A DNA stretch of 64,000 bases from the NCBI RefSeq assembly GCF_001642575.1, contig NZ_LXNG01000001.1, positions 248,001 through 312,000 of the forward strand, read 5' to 3'. Made by a program: the position numbers and the translations under genes. Positions 17,630 through 25,628 of this stretch are shown in pieces. Source of the stretch: Xanthomonas floridensis. GTDB taxonomy: Bacteria > Pseudomonadota > Gammaproteobacteria > Xanthomonadales > Xanthomonadaceae. The notes under the pieces are model-generated. The model did not search any database. It was not told where the DNA came from and saw nothing but the letters and a program-made list of their open reading frames with translations. Numbering within the stretch: the first letter of the stretch is position 1; the number at the start of each line of letters is the position of its first letter.

Positions 17630-19093
17630 ATGCATACCCGCCGCGACATCCTTCAGCTGCTCGGCACCAGCGCCGGTGCCGGCCTGCTGGCCAGCGCCCT
17701 GCCCGCCTTCGCGGCCGCGCCCGCTGCCGGTACCCCCATCGCCGCTGGCGCCTTCGTCAGCAAGCGTCCGCCCAAGGCGCAGCGCCGCTTTGTCAGCAAG
17801 GCGGTCGAGCAGCAGATCGCGCAGGTCAGTGCGCGCATCGCCGACCCCGAGCTGGCCTGGCTGTTCGAGAACTGCTACCCCAACACGCTGGACACCACGG
17901 TGGAGACCGGCACCCGCAACGGCAAGCCGGACACCTTCGTCATCACCGGCGACATCCATGCGATGTGGCTGCGTGATTCCTCCGCGCAGGTGCATCCCTA
18001 CGTGCCGCTGGCCAAGCATGACCCCGCGTTGCGGCGCATGTTCCATGGCCTGATCCAGCGCCAGGCCGCCTGCATCAAGCTCGATCCGTACGCCAACGCG
18101 TTCCTTCCCGATGGCCAGACCCAGCGCCTGAAGTGGTCGCTCAACGACATCACCGAGATGAAGCCCGGCGTGGGCGAGCGCAAGTGGGAGATCGACTCGC
18201 TGTGCTACCCGATCCGCATCGCGCACGAATACTGGCGCGCCACCGGCGATACCGCGCCGTTCGACGATGACTGGCGTGAGGCGATGCACGTGGTGGTGCG
18301 CACCTTCCGCGAGCAGCAGCGCAAGGACAACCGCGGCCCGTACGTGTTCCAGCGCCCCTCGCCGCTCGCCACCGAAACCCTGGTATTGGAAGGTTACGGC
18401 CAGCCGACCAAACCCAACGGCATGATCCACTCCATGTTCCGTCCCTCCGACGACGCCTGCGTGTTTCCGTTGTTCGTGCCGGCCAACCTGTTTGCGGTGG
18501 CCTCGCTGCGGCAGCTGGCCACGATGAGCACCGCACTGCATCGCGACGCCGTGTTTGCCGCCGAGTGCACCGCACTGGCCGATGAAGTGGAAACCGCCAC
18601 GCGCCAGTTCGGCCAGCAACGCGACAGCGATGGCCAGGCGTATTGGGCCTTCGAAGTGGATGGCTTCGGCAACCAGTTGTTTATCGACGACGCCAACGCG
18701 CCGGGCCTGCTCAGCCTCGCCTACCTGGGCTGCTGCGACCGCGCCGATCCGGTATTCCTGCGCACCCGCCAGCTGGCCTGGAGCGAACGCAACCCGTATT
18801 TCTCGCGCGGCACCGCCGCCGAGGGCGTGGGCAGCCCGCACAGCGGCATGGGCACCATCTGGCCGATGTCGATCATCCAGTACGCGCTGGTCAGCGACGA
18901 CGACGCGCAACTGCGCCAGTGCCTGCAGTGGCTCAAGACCACTCATGCCGGCACCGGCTTCATGCACGAGGCCTTCCACAAGGACAACCCGAGCACCTTT
19001 ACCCGCGACTGGTTCGCCTGGGCCAACACCTTGTTCGGCGAACTGATCATCGACCTGCACCAACGCAAACCCCAGCTTCTGCGCAACGCCTGA
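17630..19093 (+). CDS. nixJ: GH125 exo-alpha-1,6-mannosidase, Tat-exported
   Basis: 487 aa. I chose ATG 17630 because the twin-arginine leader HTRRDILQLLGTSAGAG begins here; an upstream TTG at 17606 would bury it. The mature protein is a GH125 (formerly DUF1237) alpha/alpha barrel with GDIHAMWLRDSSAQVHPY near residue 105, a long MKPGVGERKWEIDSLCYPI segment, and SPHSGMGTIWPMSIIQYAL. The characterised X. campestris homologue NixJ removes the alpha-1,6-mannose of the plant N-glycan core after the xylose is gone. Export through Tat implies folding before crossing, perhaps to hold a cofactor or metal. An 18-bp direct duplication covers the stop codon region (19080-19115). Confidence 0.93.
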   Translation: MHTRRDILQLLGTSAGAGLLASALPAFAAAPAAGTPIAAGAFVSKRPPKAQRRFVSKAVEQQIAQVSARIADPELAWLFENCYPNTLDTTVETGTRNGKPDTFVITGDIHAMWLRDSSAQVHPYVPLAKHDPALRRMFHGLIQRQAACIKLDPYANAFLPDGQTQRLKWSLNDITEMKPGVGERKWEIDSLCYPIRIAHEYWRATGDTAPFDDDWREAMHVVVRTFREQQRKDNRGPYVFQRPSPLATETLVLEGYGQPTKPNGMIHSMFRPSDDACVFPLFVPANLFAVASLRQLATMSTALHRDAVFAAECTALADEVETATRQFGQQRDSDGQAYWAFEVDGFGNQLFIDDANAPGLLSLAYLGCCDRADPVFLRTRQLAWSERNPYFSRGTAAEGVGSPHSGMGTIWPMSIIQYALVSDDDAQLRQCLQWLKTTHAGTGFMHEAFHKDNPSTFTRDWFAWANTLFGELIIDLHQRKPQLLRNA

Positions 19094-19117
19094 TCCATGC
19101 GCAACGCCTGATCCCAG

Positions 19118-19164
19118 CCCTTCTCCCGTATGCGGGAGAAGGTGCCCGAAGGGCGGATGAGGGC
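19118..19164 (+). repeat. palindromic intergenic repeat, copy 3
   Basis: CCCTTCTCCCG-TAT-GCGGGAGAAGG followed by TGCCCGAAGGGCGGATGAGGGC, in the 110-bp gap between the GH125 and GH92 genes. A hairpin here could affect the stability or readthrough of the joint mRNA. Confidence 0.85.
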
Positions 19165-19203
19165 GCTCCCGCACCGGCCCATGATTTCCGAGAGCAACCA
19201 CAC

Positions 19204-21546
19204 ATGGCAACACGACGCAGTTTTCTCCAAGGCGCCATCGCCGCAGCACTGTTCGGCAGCGTGGGCCTGCCCGGCCTGGCGCGTGCGCGCGCCGGCAATT
19301 ACGCGCTGCCCGCCGATGCGCGCACACGCGCCGACCTCACCCGTCACGTGGATGTCTTCATCGGCACCGGCGGCCATGGCCACACGTTCCCAGGCGCCAC
19401 GTTGCCGTTCGGGATGGTGCAGCTGAGCCCGGATACCTACAACGCGGTGTGGGATTCGTGCTCGGGCTATCACGAGTCTGATGGCTCGATCATGGGCTTT
19501 TCGCACACCCATCTCTCCGGCACCGGGATCGGCGACATGCTGGATTTCCTGCTGGTACCGGCCACCGGCGAGGTCAAGCTGGTGCCCGGCCCGCTGGACA
19601 ACCCGGATGCGGGCTACCGCTCGCGTTACGACCATAGCGATGAAGCCGCCTCGCCCGGCTATTACCGCGTGCGTCTGAAGGACAGCGGCGTGCATGCCGA
19701 GCTCACCGCCGCCGCGCGCGCCGGCCTGCACCGTTACCACTTCCCCAAGGGCAAGCCGGCGCATGTGCTGCTGGACCTGTGCCATGGCATGCAGGACAAA
19801 CCGGGCATTCCCACCCGCGTCAGCGATGCACAGCTGCGCGTGGTCGACACGCAAACCCTGACCGGCGGGCGCCGGGTCTATCAATGGGCCAAGGGGCGCT
19901 ACATCTACTTCGCCATGCGCTTGTCGCGGCCGTTCGCCAGCGTGCAGCTGTACGACGACGATCAGGCGCTGCCCGCCGGCACGCACAGCCGCGACGGCAC
20001 CCACCTCAAGGCCGCGCTGCACTTCCCCGATGCCTCCCAGGCGCCCTTGCTGATCAAGGTTGGCATCTCCGCCGTCAGCGCCGACAACGCGCTGGCCAAC
20101 CTGGACGCCGAACTGCCGGACTTCGACTTCGCGCGCGTGCATGCACAGGCCGTGGCCGCCTGGGAAAAGGAACTGGCCCGCGTCCGCATCGAAACCGACG
20201 ACGAGGCACAACGGCGAATTTTCTACACCGGGCTGTATCACAGCCTGCTCGCGCCGACGCTGTTCAGCGACGTGGACAACCGTTACCGCGGCATGGACCT
20301 GCAGATCCACACCGCACCCAAGGGCTACCACAACTACAGCACCTACTCGTTGTGGGACACCTACCGCGCCGCGCATCCGCTGCTCACCCTGGTGCAGCCC
20401 GAGCGCGTGCCCGACCTGGTGCAATGCCTGGTACGCGGCGCCAACGAATGCCCGGACGGCGTGGGCATCTGGCCGCTGCAAGGCGTGGAAACTGGCTGCA
20501 TGATCGGCTACCACTCGGCCGTGGTGTTGGCCGAAGCGCATGCAAAGGGCTTTACCGGCATCGACTACACAGCTGCATGGCCGGCGTATCGAAAACGTGC
20601 GATGGACGACACCACCCACGGCCTGGGCGAGTACCGCACGCTCGGTTATATCCCCGCCGACACAGTGGACGAAGCGGTGAGCCGCACCCTCGAATACGCC
20701 TACGACGACTGGGCCTGCGCGCACCTGGCGCAGGCGGCCGGCGCAACCGACGATGCACGCGTATTGCGCGCACGCTCGCGCAACTACCGCAACGTGTTCA
20801 ACCGCGACAGTGGCTTCGTACAGGCGCGGCTTGCCGATGGCAGCTGGGCCACACCGTTTGACCCGCGCGGCATGGGCCACATTGCCAAGTGGCGCGATTT
20901 CACTGAATCCAACGCCTGGCAGGCCACCTTCCTCAACCAGCACGACCTCTACGGCTACATGGACCTGTACGGCGGCCGCGAGGGTTTCGTCGCCAAACTG
21001 GACGAGCTGTTTTCCACCAGCTCCGAGCTGCCGGCCGATGCGCCACCGGATATCGACGGCCTGGTCGGCCAGTACGCACACGGCAACGAGCCCAGCCACC
21101 ATGTGGCGTATCTGTTCGCCTACGCAGGCCAACCGTATAAAACCCAGGCAATGGTGCGCCGCTTGCTGCGCGAGCAATACCACGACGCGCGCAACGGGCT
21201 GTCCGGCAATGAGGACTGCGGGCAGATGAGCGCGTGGTTCGTGCTCAGCGCGCTGGGCCTGTATGCGGTGGACCCGGTCAGCGGCAACTACGTGCTCGGC
21301 AGCCCGTTGTTCAAGCGCGCCACCCTGGACGTGGGCAACGGCCGCACACTACGCATCGTGGCCAAGGACAACAGCGCGCAGAACGTCTATGTGCAGTCGC
21401 TGACCTTCAACGGCAAATCGCTCACCCGTGCCTGGCTACGTCACACCGAGCTGGCCGCCGGCGGCACGCTGGAATTTGCGATGGGGCCCAAGCCGAACCC
21501 GGCCTTCGGCGCAGACAGGAAGGATCTGCCGCCGTCGTTCGCGTAA
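19204..21546 (+). CDS. nixK: GH92 exo-alpha-mannosidase, Tat-exported
   Basis: 780 aa from ATG 19204, where a Tat leader starts (MATRRSFLQGAIAAALFG). The N-terminal beta-sandwich has GTGGHGHTFPGATLPFGMVQ. The alpha/alpha barrel has YSTYSLWDTYRAAHPL, the GNEPSHHVAYLF motif and NEDCGQMSAWFVLSALGLYAVDP, all typical of calcium-dependent inverting GH92 enzymes. NixK of X. campestris takes the alpha-1,3-mannose first, which opens the way for NixI and NixJ. The gene follows GH125 by 110 bp that include a palindromic repeat. Family very secure; linkage specificity is by orthology. Confidence 0.94.
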   Translation: MATRRSFLQGAIAAALFGSVGLPGLARARAGNYALPADARTRADLTRHVDVFIGTGGHGHTFPGATLPFGMVQLSPDTYNAVWDSCSGYHESDGSIMGFSHTHLSGTGIGDMLDFLLVPATGEVKLVPGPLDNPDAGYRSRYDHSDEAASPGYYRVRLKDSGVHAELTAAARAGLHRYHFPKGKPAHVLLDLCHGMQDKPGIPTRVSDAQLRVVDTQTLTGGRRVYQWAKGRYIYFAMRLSRPFASVQLYDDDQALPAGTHSRDGTHLKAALHFPDASQAPLLIKVGISAVSADNALANLDAELPDFDFARVHAQAVAAWEKELARVRIETDDEAQRRIFYTGLYHSLLAPTLFSDVDNRYRGMDLQIHTAPKGYHNYSTYSLWDTYRAAHPLLTLVQPERVPDLVQCLVRGANECPDGVGIWPLQGVETGCMIGYHSAVVLAEAHAKGFTGIDYTAAWPAYRKRAMDDTTHGLGEYRTLGYIPADTVDEAVSRTLEYAYDDWACAHLAQAAGATDDARVLRARSRNYRNVFNRDSGFVQARLADGSWATPFDPRGMGHIAKWRDFTESNAWQATFLNQHDLYGYMDLYGGREGFVAKLDELFSTSSELPADAPPDIDGLVGQYAHGNEPSHHVAYLFAYAGQPYKTQAMVRRLLREQYHDARNGLSGNEDCGQMSAWFVLSALGLYAVDPVSGNYVLGSPLFKRATLDVGNGRTLRIVAKDNSAQNVYVQSLTFNGKSLTRAWLRHTELAAGGTLEFAMGPKPNPAFGADRKDLPPSFA

Positions 21547-21681
21547 CGCCGGTGCGTCGCTTGCGCGAGCGGCGCGTTCGGTTCTTGCTGCGCGAACAGG
21601 GAACGCCCTTCCCCGCCTATGCAAGCAGCGATCGCTTGTCCATTCGCTAGTGGAAGTGGCTTTCTCATTCCGCAGGCGGAG

Positions 21682-21907
21682 ATTGCTCTTCCTATCCCCC
21701 GCAAGCGGGTATTGCTCTTACCTTCTCCCGCAAGCGGGTATTGCTGTTCCCTTCTCCCGCAAGCGGCATTGCTCTTCCCTTCTCCCGCAAGCGGTATTGC
21801 TCTTCCCTTCTCCCGCAAGCGGCATTGCTCTTCCCTTCTCCCGCAAGCGGCATTGCTCTTCCCTTCTCCCGCAAGCGGCATTGCTCTTCCCTTCTCCCGC
21901 AAGCGGG
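21682..21907 (+). repeat. 28/29-bp minisatellite, 8 units
   Basis: Units of ATTGCTCTTCCCTTCTCCCG plus CAAGCGGC begin at 21682, 21711, 21740, 21768, 21796, 21824, 21852 and 21880. The CCCTTCTCCCGCAAGCGG core equals the left arm of the adjacent palindromic repeat, so the array appears to be an amplification of half of that element with a 10-bp joint. The last four units are almost identical. Confidence 0.92.
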
Positions 21908-21935
21908 AGAAGGTGCCCGCAGGGCGGATGAGGGC
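21889..21935 (+). repeat. palindromic intergenic repeat, copy 4
   Basis: CCCTTCTCCCGC-AA-GCGGGAGAAGG followed by TGCCCGCAGGGCGGATGAGGGC. It overlaps the final unit of the 28-bp array. Confidence 0.85.
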
Positions 21936-21999
21936 AGAACGCAAACACCGGCGCCTGCCATCCACCCGCACCACCGGCCCCACCTACATCGAGACCTCC

Positions 22000-23835
22000 A
22001 TGCTGCGCACCACTCTTGCTCCCCTGGTTCTGGCCCTGGCGCTCGCGCTGCCCGTCGGCGCTGCCACACCCGAGTCCTGGCCCGCCTTCGGCACGCAGGG
22101 CACGCAGTTCGTGCGCGATGGCAAGCCGTACCAGATCCTGTCCGGCGCCATCCATTTCCAGCGCATTCCGCGCGCCTACTGGAAGGATCGCCTGCAGAAA
22201 GCACGCGCACTCGGCTTGAATACGGTGGAAACCTACGTGTTCTGGAATCTGGTCGAACCGCAGCAAGGGCAGTTCGATTTTTCCGCCAACAACGACGTCG
22301 CCGCCTTCGTCAGGGAAGCCGCCGCACAAGGCCTCAACGTGATCCTGCGCCCCGGCCCCTACGCCTGTGCCGAATGGGAAGCCGGCGGGTATCCGGCCTG
22401 GTTGTTCGGCAAGGACAACATCCGCGTGCGCAGCCGCGACCCGCGCTTTCTGGCCGCCAGCCAGGCCTACCTGGACGCGGTAGCAACACAGGTGCAACCG
22501 CTGCTCAACCACAATGGCGGCCCGATCATCGCAGTGCAGGTGGAGAACGAATACGGCTCCTACGATGACGACCACGCCTACATGGCCGACACCCGCGCCA
22601 TGTTCGTCAAGGCCGGCTTCGACAAGGCCTTGCTGTTCACCTCCGACGGCGCGGACATGCTCGCCAATGGCACCCTGCCCGACACCCTGGCAGTGGTGAA
22701 TTTCGCGCCAGGCGAAGCGAAGAGCGCGTTTGACAAACTGATCAAGTTCCGCCCCGAGCAACCGCGCATGGTCGGCGAATACTGGGCCGGCTGGTTCGAT
22801 CATTGGGGCACGCCGCACGCCAGCACCGATGCCAGGCAACAGACCGAAGAACTGGAGTGGATCCTGCGCCAGGGGCATTCGGCCAACCTCTACATGTTCA
22901 TCGGCGGCACCAGTTTCGGCTTCATGAACGGCGCCAATTTCCAGGGCAATCCCAGCGACCATTACGCACCACAAACCACCAGCTACGACTACGACGCCAT
23001 CCTCGACGAAGCCGGCCAGCCCACGCCCAAGTTCGCACTGATGCGCGATGCCATCACCCGCGTCACCGGCGTGCAGCCGCCCGCGCTGCCGGCACCGATT
23101 GCGATGGCCGCACTGCCGGACACCCAGCTGCGCGAATCGGCCTCGCTATGGGACAACCTGCCCACGCCGATCGCCATCGACACCCCACAGCCGATGGAGC
23201 ATTTCGGCCAGGACTACGGCTACATCCTCTACCGCACTACCATCACCGGCCCGCGCAAGGGGTCGCTGTATCTGGGCGAGGTGCGCGACGTAGCACGCGT
23301 CTATGTCGATCAACAACCGGTCGGCAGCGTCGAACGCCGGCTGCAGCAGGTCTCTACCGACGTGGACATTCCGGCTGGCCAACACACGCTGGATGTCCTG
23401 GTCGAAAACAGCGGCCGCATCAACTACGGCCCGCGCATGGCCGACGGCCGCGCCGGCCTGGTCGACCCGGTACTGCTGGACAAGCAACAACTCACCGGCT
23501 GGCAGGCCTTCCCGCTGCCGATGCGCTCACCCGACAGCCTGCGCGGCTGGACCCGCAAGCCGGTGCAAGGCCCCGCCTTTCACCGCGGCAACCTGCGCAT
23601 CGGCACCCCCACCGACACCTATCTGGACATGCGCGCCTTCGGCAAGGGCATCGCCTGGGCCAACGGCGTCAACCTGGGCCGCCACTGGTCCATCGGGCCG
23701 CAGACGGCGCTGTATTTCCCAGCGCCGTTCCAGCGCAAGGGCGACAACGCCGTGGTGGTGTTCGACCTGGACAGCACCGCCAAACCCAGCGTGCGCGGCC
23801 TGCAACAGCAGGTGTGGATCAAACCGGAGAATTGA
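22000..23835 (+). CDS. nixL: GH35 beta-galactosidase, exported
   Basis: 611 aa. ATG 22000 starts a clear Sec signal peptide (MLRTTLAPLVLALALALPVGAA); the longer open frame from 21619 only translates repeats. The GH35 barrel has its acid/base Glu184 in QVENEYGSY and its nucleophile Glu260 in MVGEYWAGWFDHWG, followed by beta domains ending with WANGVNLGRHWSIGPQ. It is the canonical bacterial GH35 type and the last of the nixG-L order. In plant N-glycans it could remove the beta-1,3-galactose of Lewis a antennae, consistent with an early exo step. It is separated from GH92 by 450 bp of repeats, so it may have its own promoter. Confidence 0.93.
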   Translation: MLRTTLAPLVLALALALPVGAATPESWPAFGTQGTQFVRDGKPYQILSGAIHFQRIPRAYWKDRLQKARALGLNTVETYVFWNLVEPQQGQFDFSANNDVAAFVREAAAQGLNVILRPGPYACAEWEAGGYPAWLFGKDNIRVRSRDPRFLAASQAYLDAVATQVQPLLNHNGGPIIAVQVENEYGSYDDDHAYMADTRAMFVKAGFDKALLFTSDGADMLANGTLPDTLAVVNFAPGEAKSAFDKLIKFRPEQPRMVGEYWAGWFDHWGTPHASTDARQQTEELEWILRQGHSANLYMFIGGTSFGFMNGANFQGNPSDHYAPQTTSYDYDAILDEAGQPTPKFALMRDAITRVTGVQPPALPAPIAMAALPDTQLRESASLWDNLPTPIAIDTPQPMEHFGQDYGYILYRTTITGPRKGSLYLGEVRDVARVYVDQQPVGSVERRLQQVSTDVDIPAGQHTLDVLVENSGRINYGPRMADGRAGLVDPVLLDKQQLTGWQAFPLPMRSPDSLRGWTRKPVQGPAFHRGNLRIGTPTDTYLDMRAFGKGIAWANGVNLGRHWSIGPQTALYFPAPFQRKGDNAVVVFDLDSTAKPSVRGLQQQVWIKPEN

Positions 23836-24573
23836 TCGCGGCACCGTCGCGCAGACCCAGACGGTGGCAGGCACGTGCGGTCATAAAGGCCCCTCTCCCC
23901 TCGATGCGAGAAGGCACGGCTTACGCGCCACTGGCGCGTGTGCCTTGGAGCGCCCGCGCCGCAAACGCGGGCCGGGCCGCGGAGCGGGGGTTTGGGTGAG
24001 GGTACGAGGCAATCGGCCGATACCGGATCGCGGCGCGCGGCCCCCGCTAGACCCATCATGTCCTTGGACGCCAACAGCGCGCGCCAGCACTGTCCCAGTG
24101 CGTGATGTGCGCGACTCGAGGCACACCAGGCGACGCCGCACCCTCATCCGCCCCTGCGGGGCATCTTCTCCCAAGGGGAGAAGGGATCAAACCCGGCTGT
24201 CCTCGGGAGACGGGTTCGGGTTCGGGTTCGGAGCAATCCTCACGCACGTCATCACCGCATTCGGCCAGCCAGCCGGCCGTACACATCCCACACATCCACT
24301 GTCCCGCCAGCAGCGTCACTACACAGGCAGATCGCCCCCCCTCCTGCATCGCCGCCAAACCCACCACCGGCCAACGCCGCGTCTGCCCCCAAGACGCCCC
24401 CCCTTCAGACCGCGCCCTGCGCGCCGTTATCTGGGAGTCCGGTGCACCTGCACCGCCCGCTGCCACTCTGGTATCGGGCGGACCAGATTCCAGGCAAGAT
24501 CACCGGCTGACCCCGTTACGGATGCGCTTGCTTGCGACGTAGACGGCTTGATTGCAGGTTCCAGGAGCGTTGC
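23836..24573. other. intergenic region after the nix cluster
   Basis: 738 bp with no supported gene. It holds a degenerate inverted element around 23889-24000 (CCCCTCTCCC... to GGGTGAGGGTACG) and an inverted copy of the palindromic repeat at 24141-24185. The short AGGAG at 24563 belongs to the small ORF that follows. Confidence 0.7.
24141..24185 (-). repeat. palindromic intergenic repeat, copy 5
   Basis: Minus-strand copy with a shortened stem (CCCTTCTCCCC-TTGG-GAGAAG), followed by GCCCCGCAGGGGCGGATGAGGG. Confidence 0.8.
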
Positions 24574-24774
24574 ATGTCGTCGTCCACCGTTACGCAAGAC
24601 CCCATTCCCGCCGATGCGGAACACACCCAGCACGCGTTCGCCGAGCAGGTCCACGGCAAGCCCATGGACAGCACCGAGGCGGCGCACCGGATGGCCTTCC
24701 TGTGCCAGACCGAGTCGGCAAAGAAGCCGCAGACGCTGTTGCCGCCGCAGGTCCGCGACGACAACGCGGCCTGA
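24574..24774 (+). CDS. small hydrophilic protein of unknown function
   Basis: 66 aa from ATG 24574, with AGGAG 6 bp ahead, which decides this start over an upstream in-frame GTG-type start at 24532. The protein is polar and has no membrane segment or known motif (it starts MSSSTVTQDPIPADAEH). It converges on the RebB-like gene with a 63-bp gap. I do not recognise it. The ribosome site and coding-like composition support a real gene, but it is short enough to be chance. Confidence 0.5.
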   Translation: MSSSTVTQDPIPADAEHTQHAFAEQVHGKPMDSTEAAHRMAFLCQTESAKKPQTLLPPQVRDDNAA

Positions 24775-24837
24775 GCACACCGAATACGCGAACCACTGCC
24801 GAGCGCGATCTGCGATCGTCAGTGGCCGGCGGCTTGC

Positions 24838-25158
24838 TCACTTGAACGCCTGGAGCACCGTAAGCAGGCTGGTCAGGTTGTCGGCTACGCCGGTCTGCGC
24901 ACTCTTTGCGCCGGCACCGGCTGCCGCCGTGGTATCCACGTTGTAGACCTGCGTCACGCCCTGATTGGCCGCGGCCTGGGCCAGGGTGGTTTGCTGTTGC
25001 TGCGCCGCGACGGCGTTCTGGAACAGGACGCCGGTCGACTGTGCCATTGCCTGGTAGAGCGAGCCCATCGCCACCGCCGGCGCTTCGCCTACAACCTTGA
25101 CGTTGGACTGGGTGACGGCATCGGTCACCTGTTGATTGACTGCAGTTGGAAAGACCAT
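24838..25158 (-). CDS. rebB: RebB-family R-body protein
   Basis: 106 aa, ATG at 25158 with AGGAG at 25165-25169. The sequence MVFPTAVNQQVTDAVTQSN, then EAPAVAMGSLYQAMAQSTG, then AVAAQQQQTTLAQAAANQGV, matches the small RebB/killing-trait proteins that polymerise into refractile bodies, pH-responsive coiled ribbons first known from Caedibacter. A Gly/Ala-rich stretch (TTAAAGAGAKSAQ) precedes a short hydrophobic tail. R-body loci normally carry several reb paralogues and a regulator; here only one is visible, so it is an orphan or a displaced cluster member. It has no signal peptide and is expected to be cytoplasmic. Confidence 0.8.
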   Translation of the reverse strand: MVFPTAVNQQVTDAVTQSNVKVVGEAPAVAMGSLYQAMAQSTGVLFQNAVAAQQQQTTLAQAAANQGVTQVYNVDTTAAAGAGAKSAQTGVADNLTSLLTVLQAFK

Positions 25159-25628
25159 GCTCGGCTCCTGAGTGGACGCAATGCACCAGGTGATGCGCGT
25201 TGACCACCAACGACCTGCGCGCGGCGTCGCGATACACAGGCCAGGCTGCAGCGCACTGCGGTGCCTTTTCGATAGCGGCGCACAGGCGTACCGCTGAATC
25301 CGCGCCATGCAGCTTCGCAATGCACGTCGCACTCCCGATGTGCCGTCGGGCCACCCATGGCGATCAAGCCACAGCACGAGGCCAGCACCAGCAGTTGTGC
25401 GGCATAAACGTGTCGCAGGCCTTGGCATCGGCGCACGTGGCCATCCCGACACATCACAGACATGCCAACGCCCACGACGTTCCTGCCTACCGCCGCGCTG
25501 GTGCGCTCGACCGGTTGCCCTGGCCGCACATGGTCGGCGACCAGGGCCTGCGCCTGGGATGACCAAGGCACAGGTATTCAATAGATGATAAATAGGTCTT
25601 TATTGAATCCACACCGCACAGGACCCCG
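25159..25628. other. divergent intergenic region between rebB and the sialidase-like gene
   Basis: 470 bp without a supported gene. It should contain promoters for both flanking divergent genes. The last 60 bases are strikingly AT-rich for this genome and contain the inverted repeat listed at 25576. Confidence 0.6.
25576..25608. promoter_or_regulatory. operator-like inverted repeat before the sialidase-like gene
   Basis: Perfect 8-bp arms ATTCAATA (25576-25583) and TATTGAAT (25601-25608) are separated by 17 bp that include GATAAAT, a possible -10. The element ends 20 bp before the ATG at 25629. The symmetry, AT-richness and position suggest a repressor site overlapping the promoter. Confidence 0.45.

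Larger units (their letters stand above)
21547..21999. other. repeat-rich spacer between GH92 and GH35 genes
   Basis: No gene. Most of it is a 28-bp minisatellite (21682-21907) that runs into a full palindromic repeat (21889-21935). The open frame upstream of the GH35 start is a translation of the repeats. Confidence 0.8.

Noticed and set aside
21682-21907. CRISPR-like array of 28-bp repeats
   Set aside because: The units abut with no spacers, derive from a palindromic repeat, and no cas genes are present.
21619-21999. N-terminal extension of the GH35 gene (127 residues)
   Set aside because: It only translates the 28-bp repeats, and a clean signal peptide starts at 22000.
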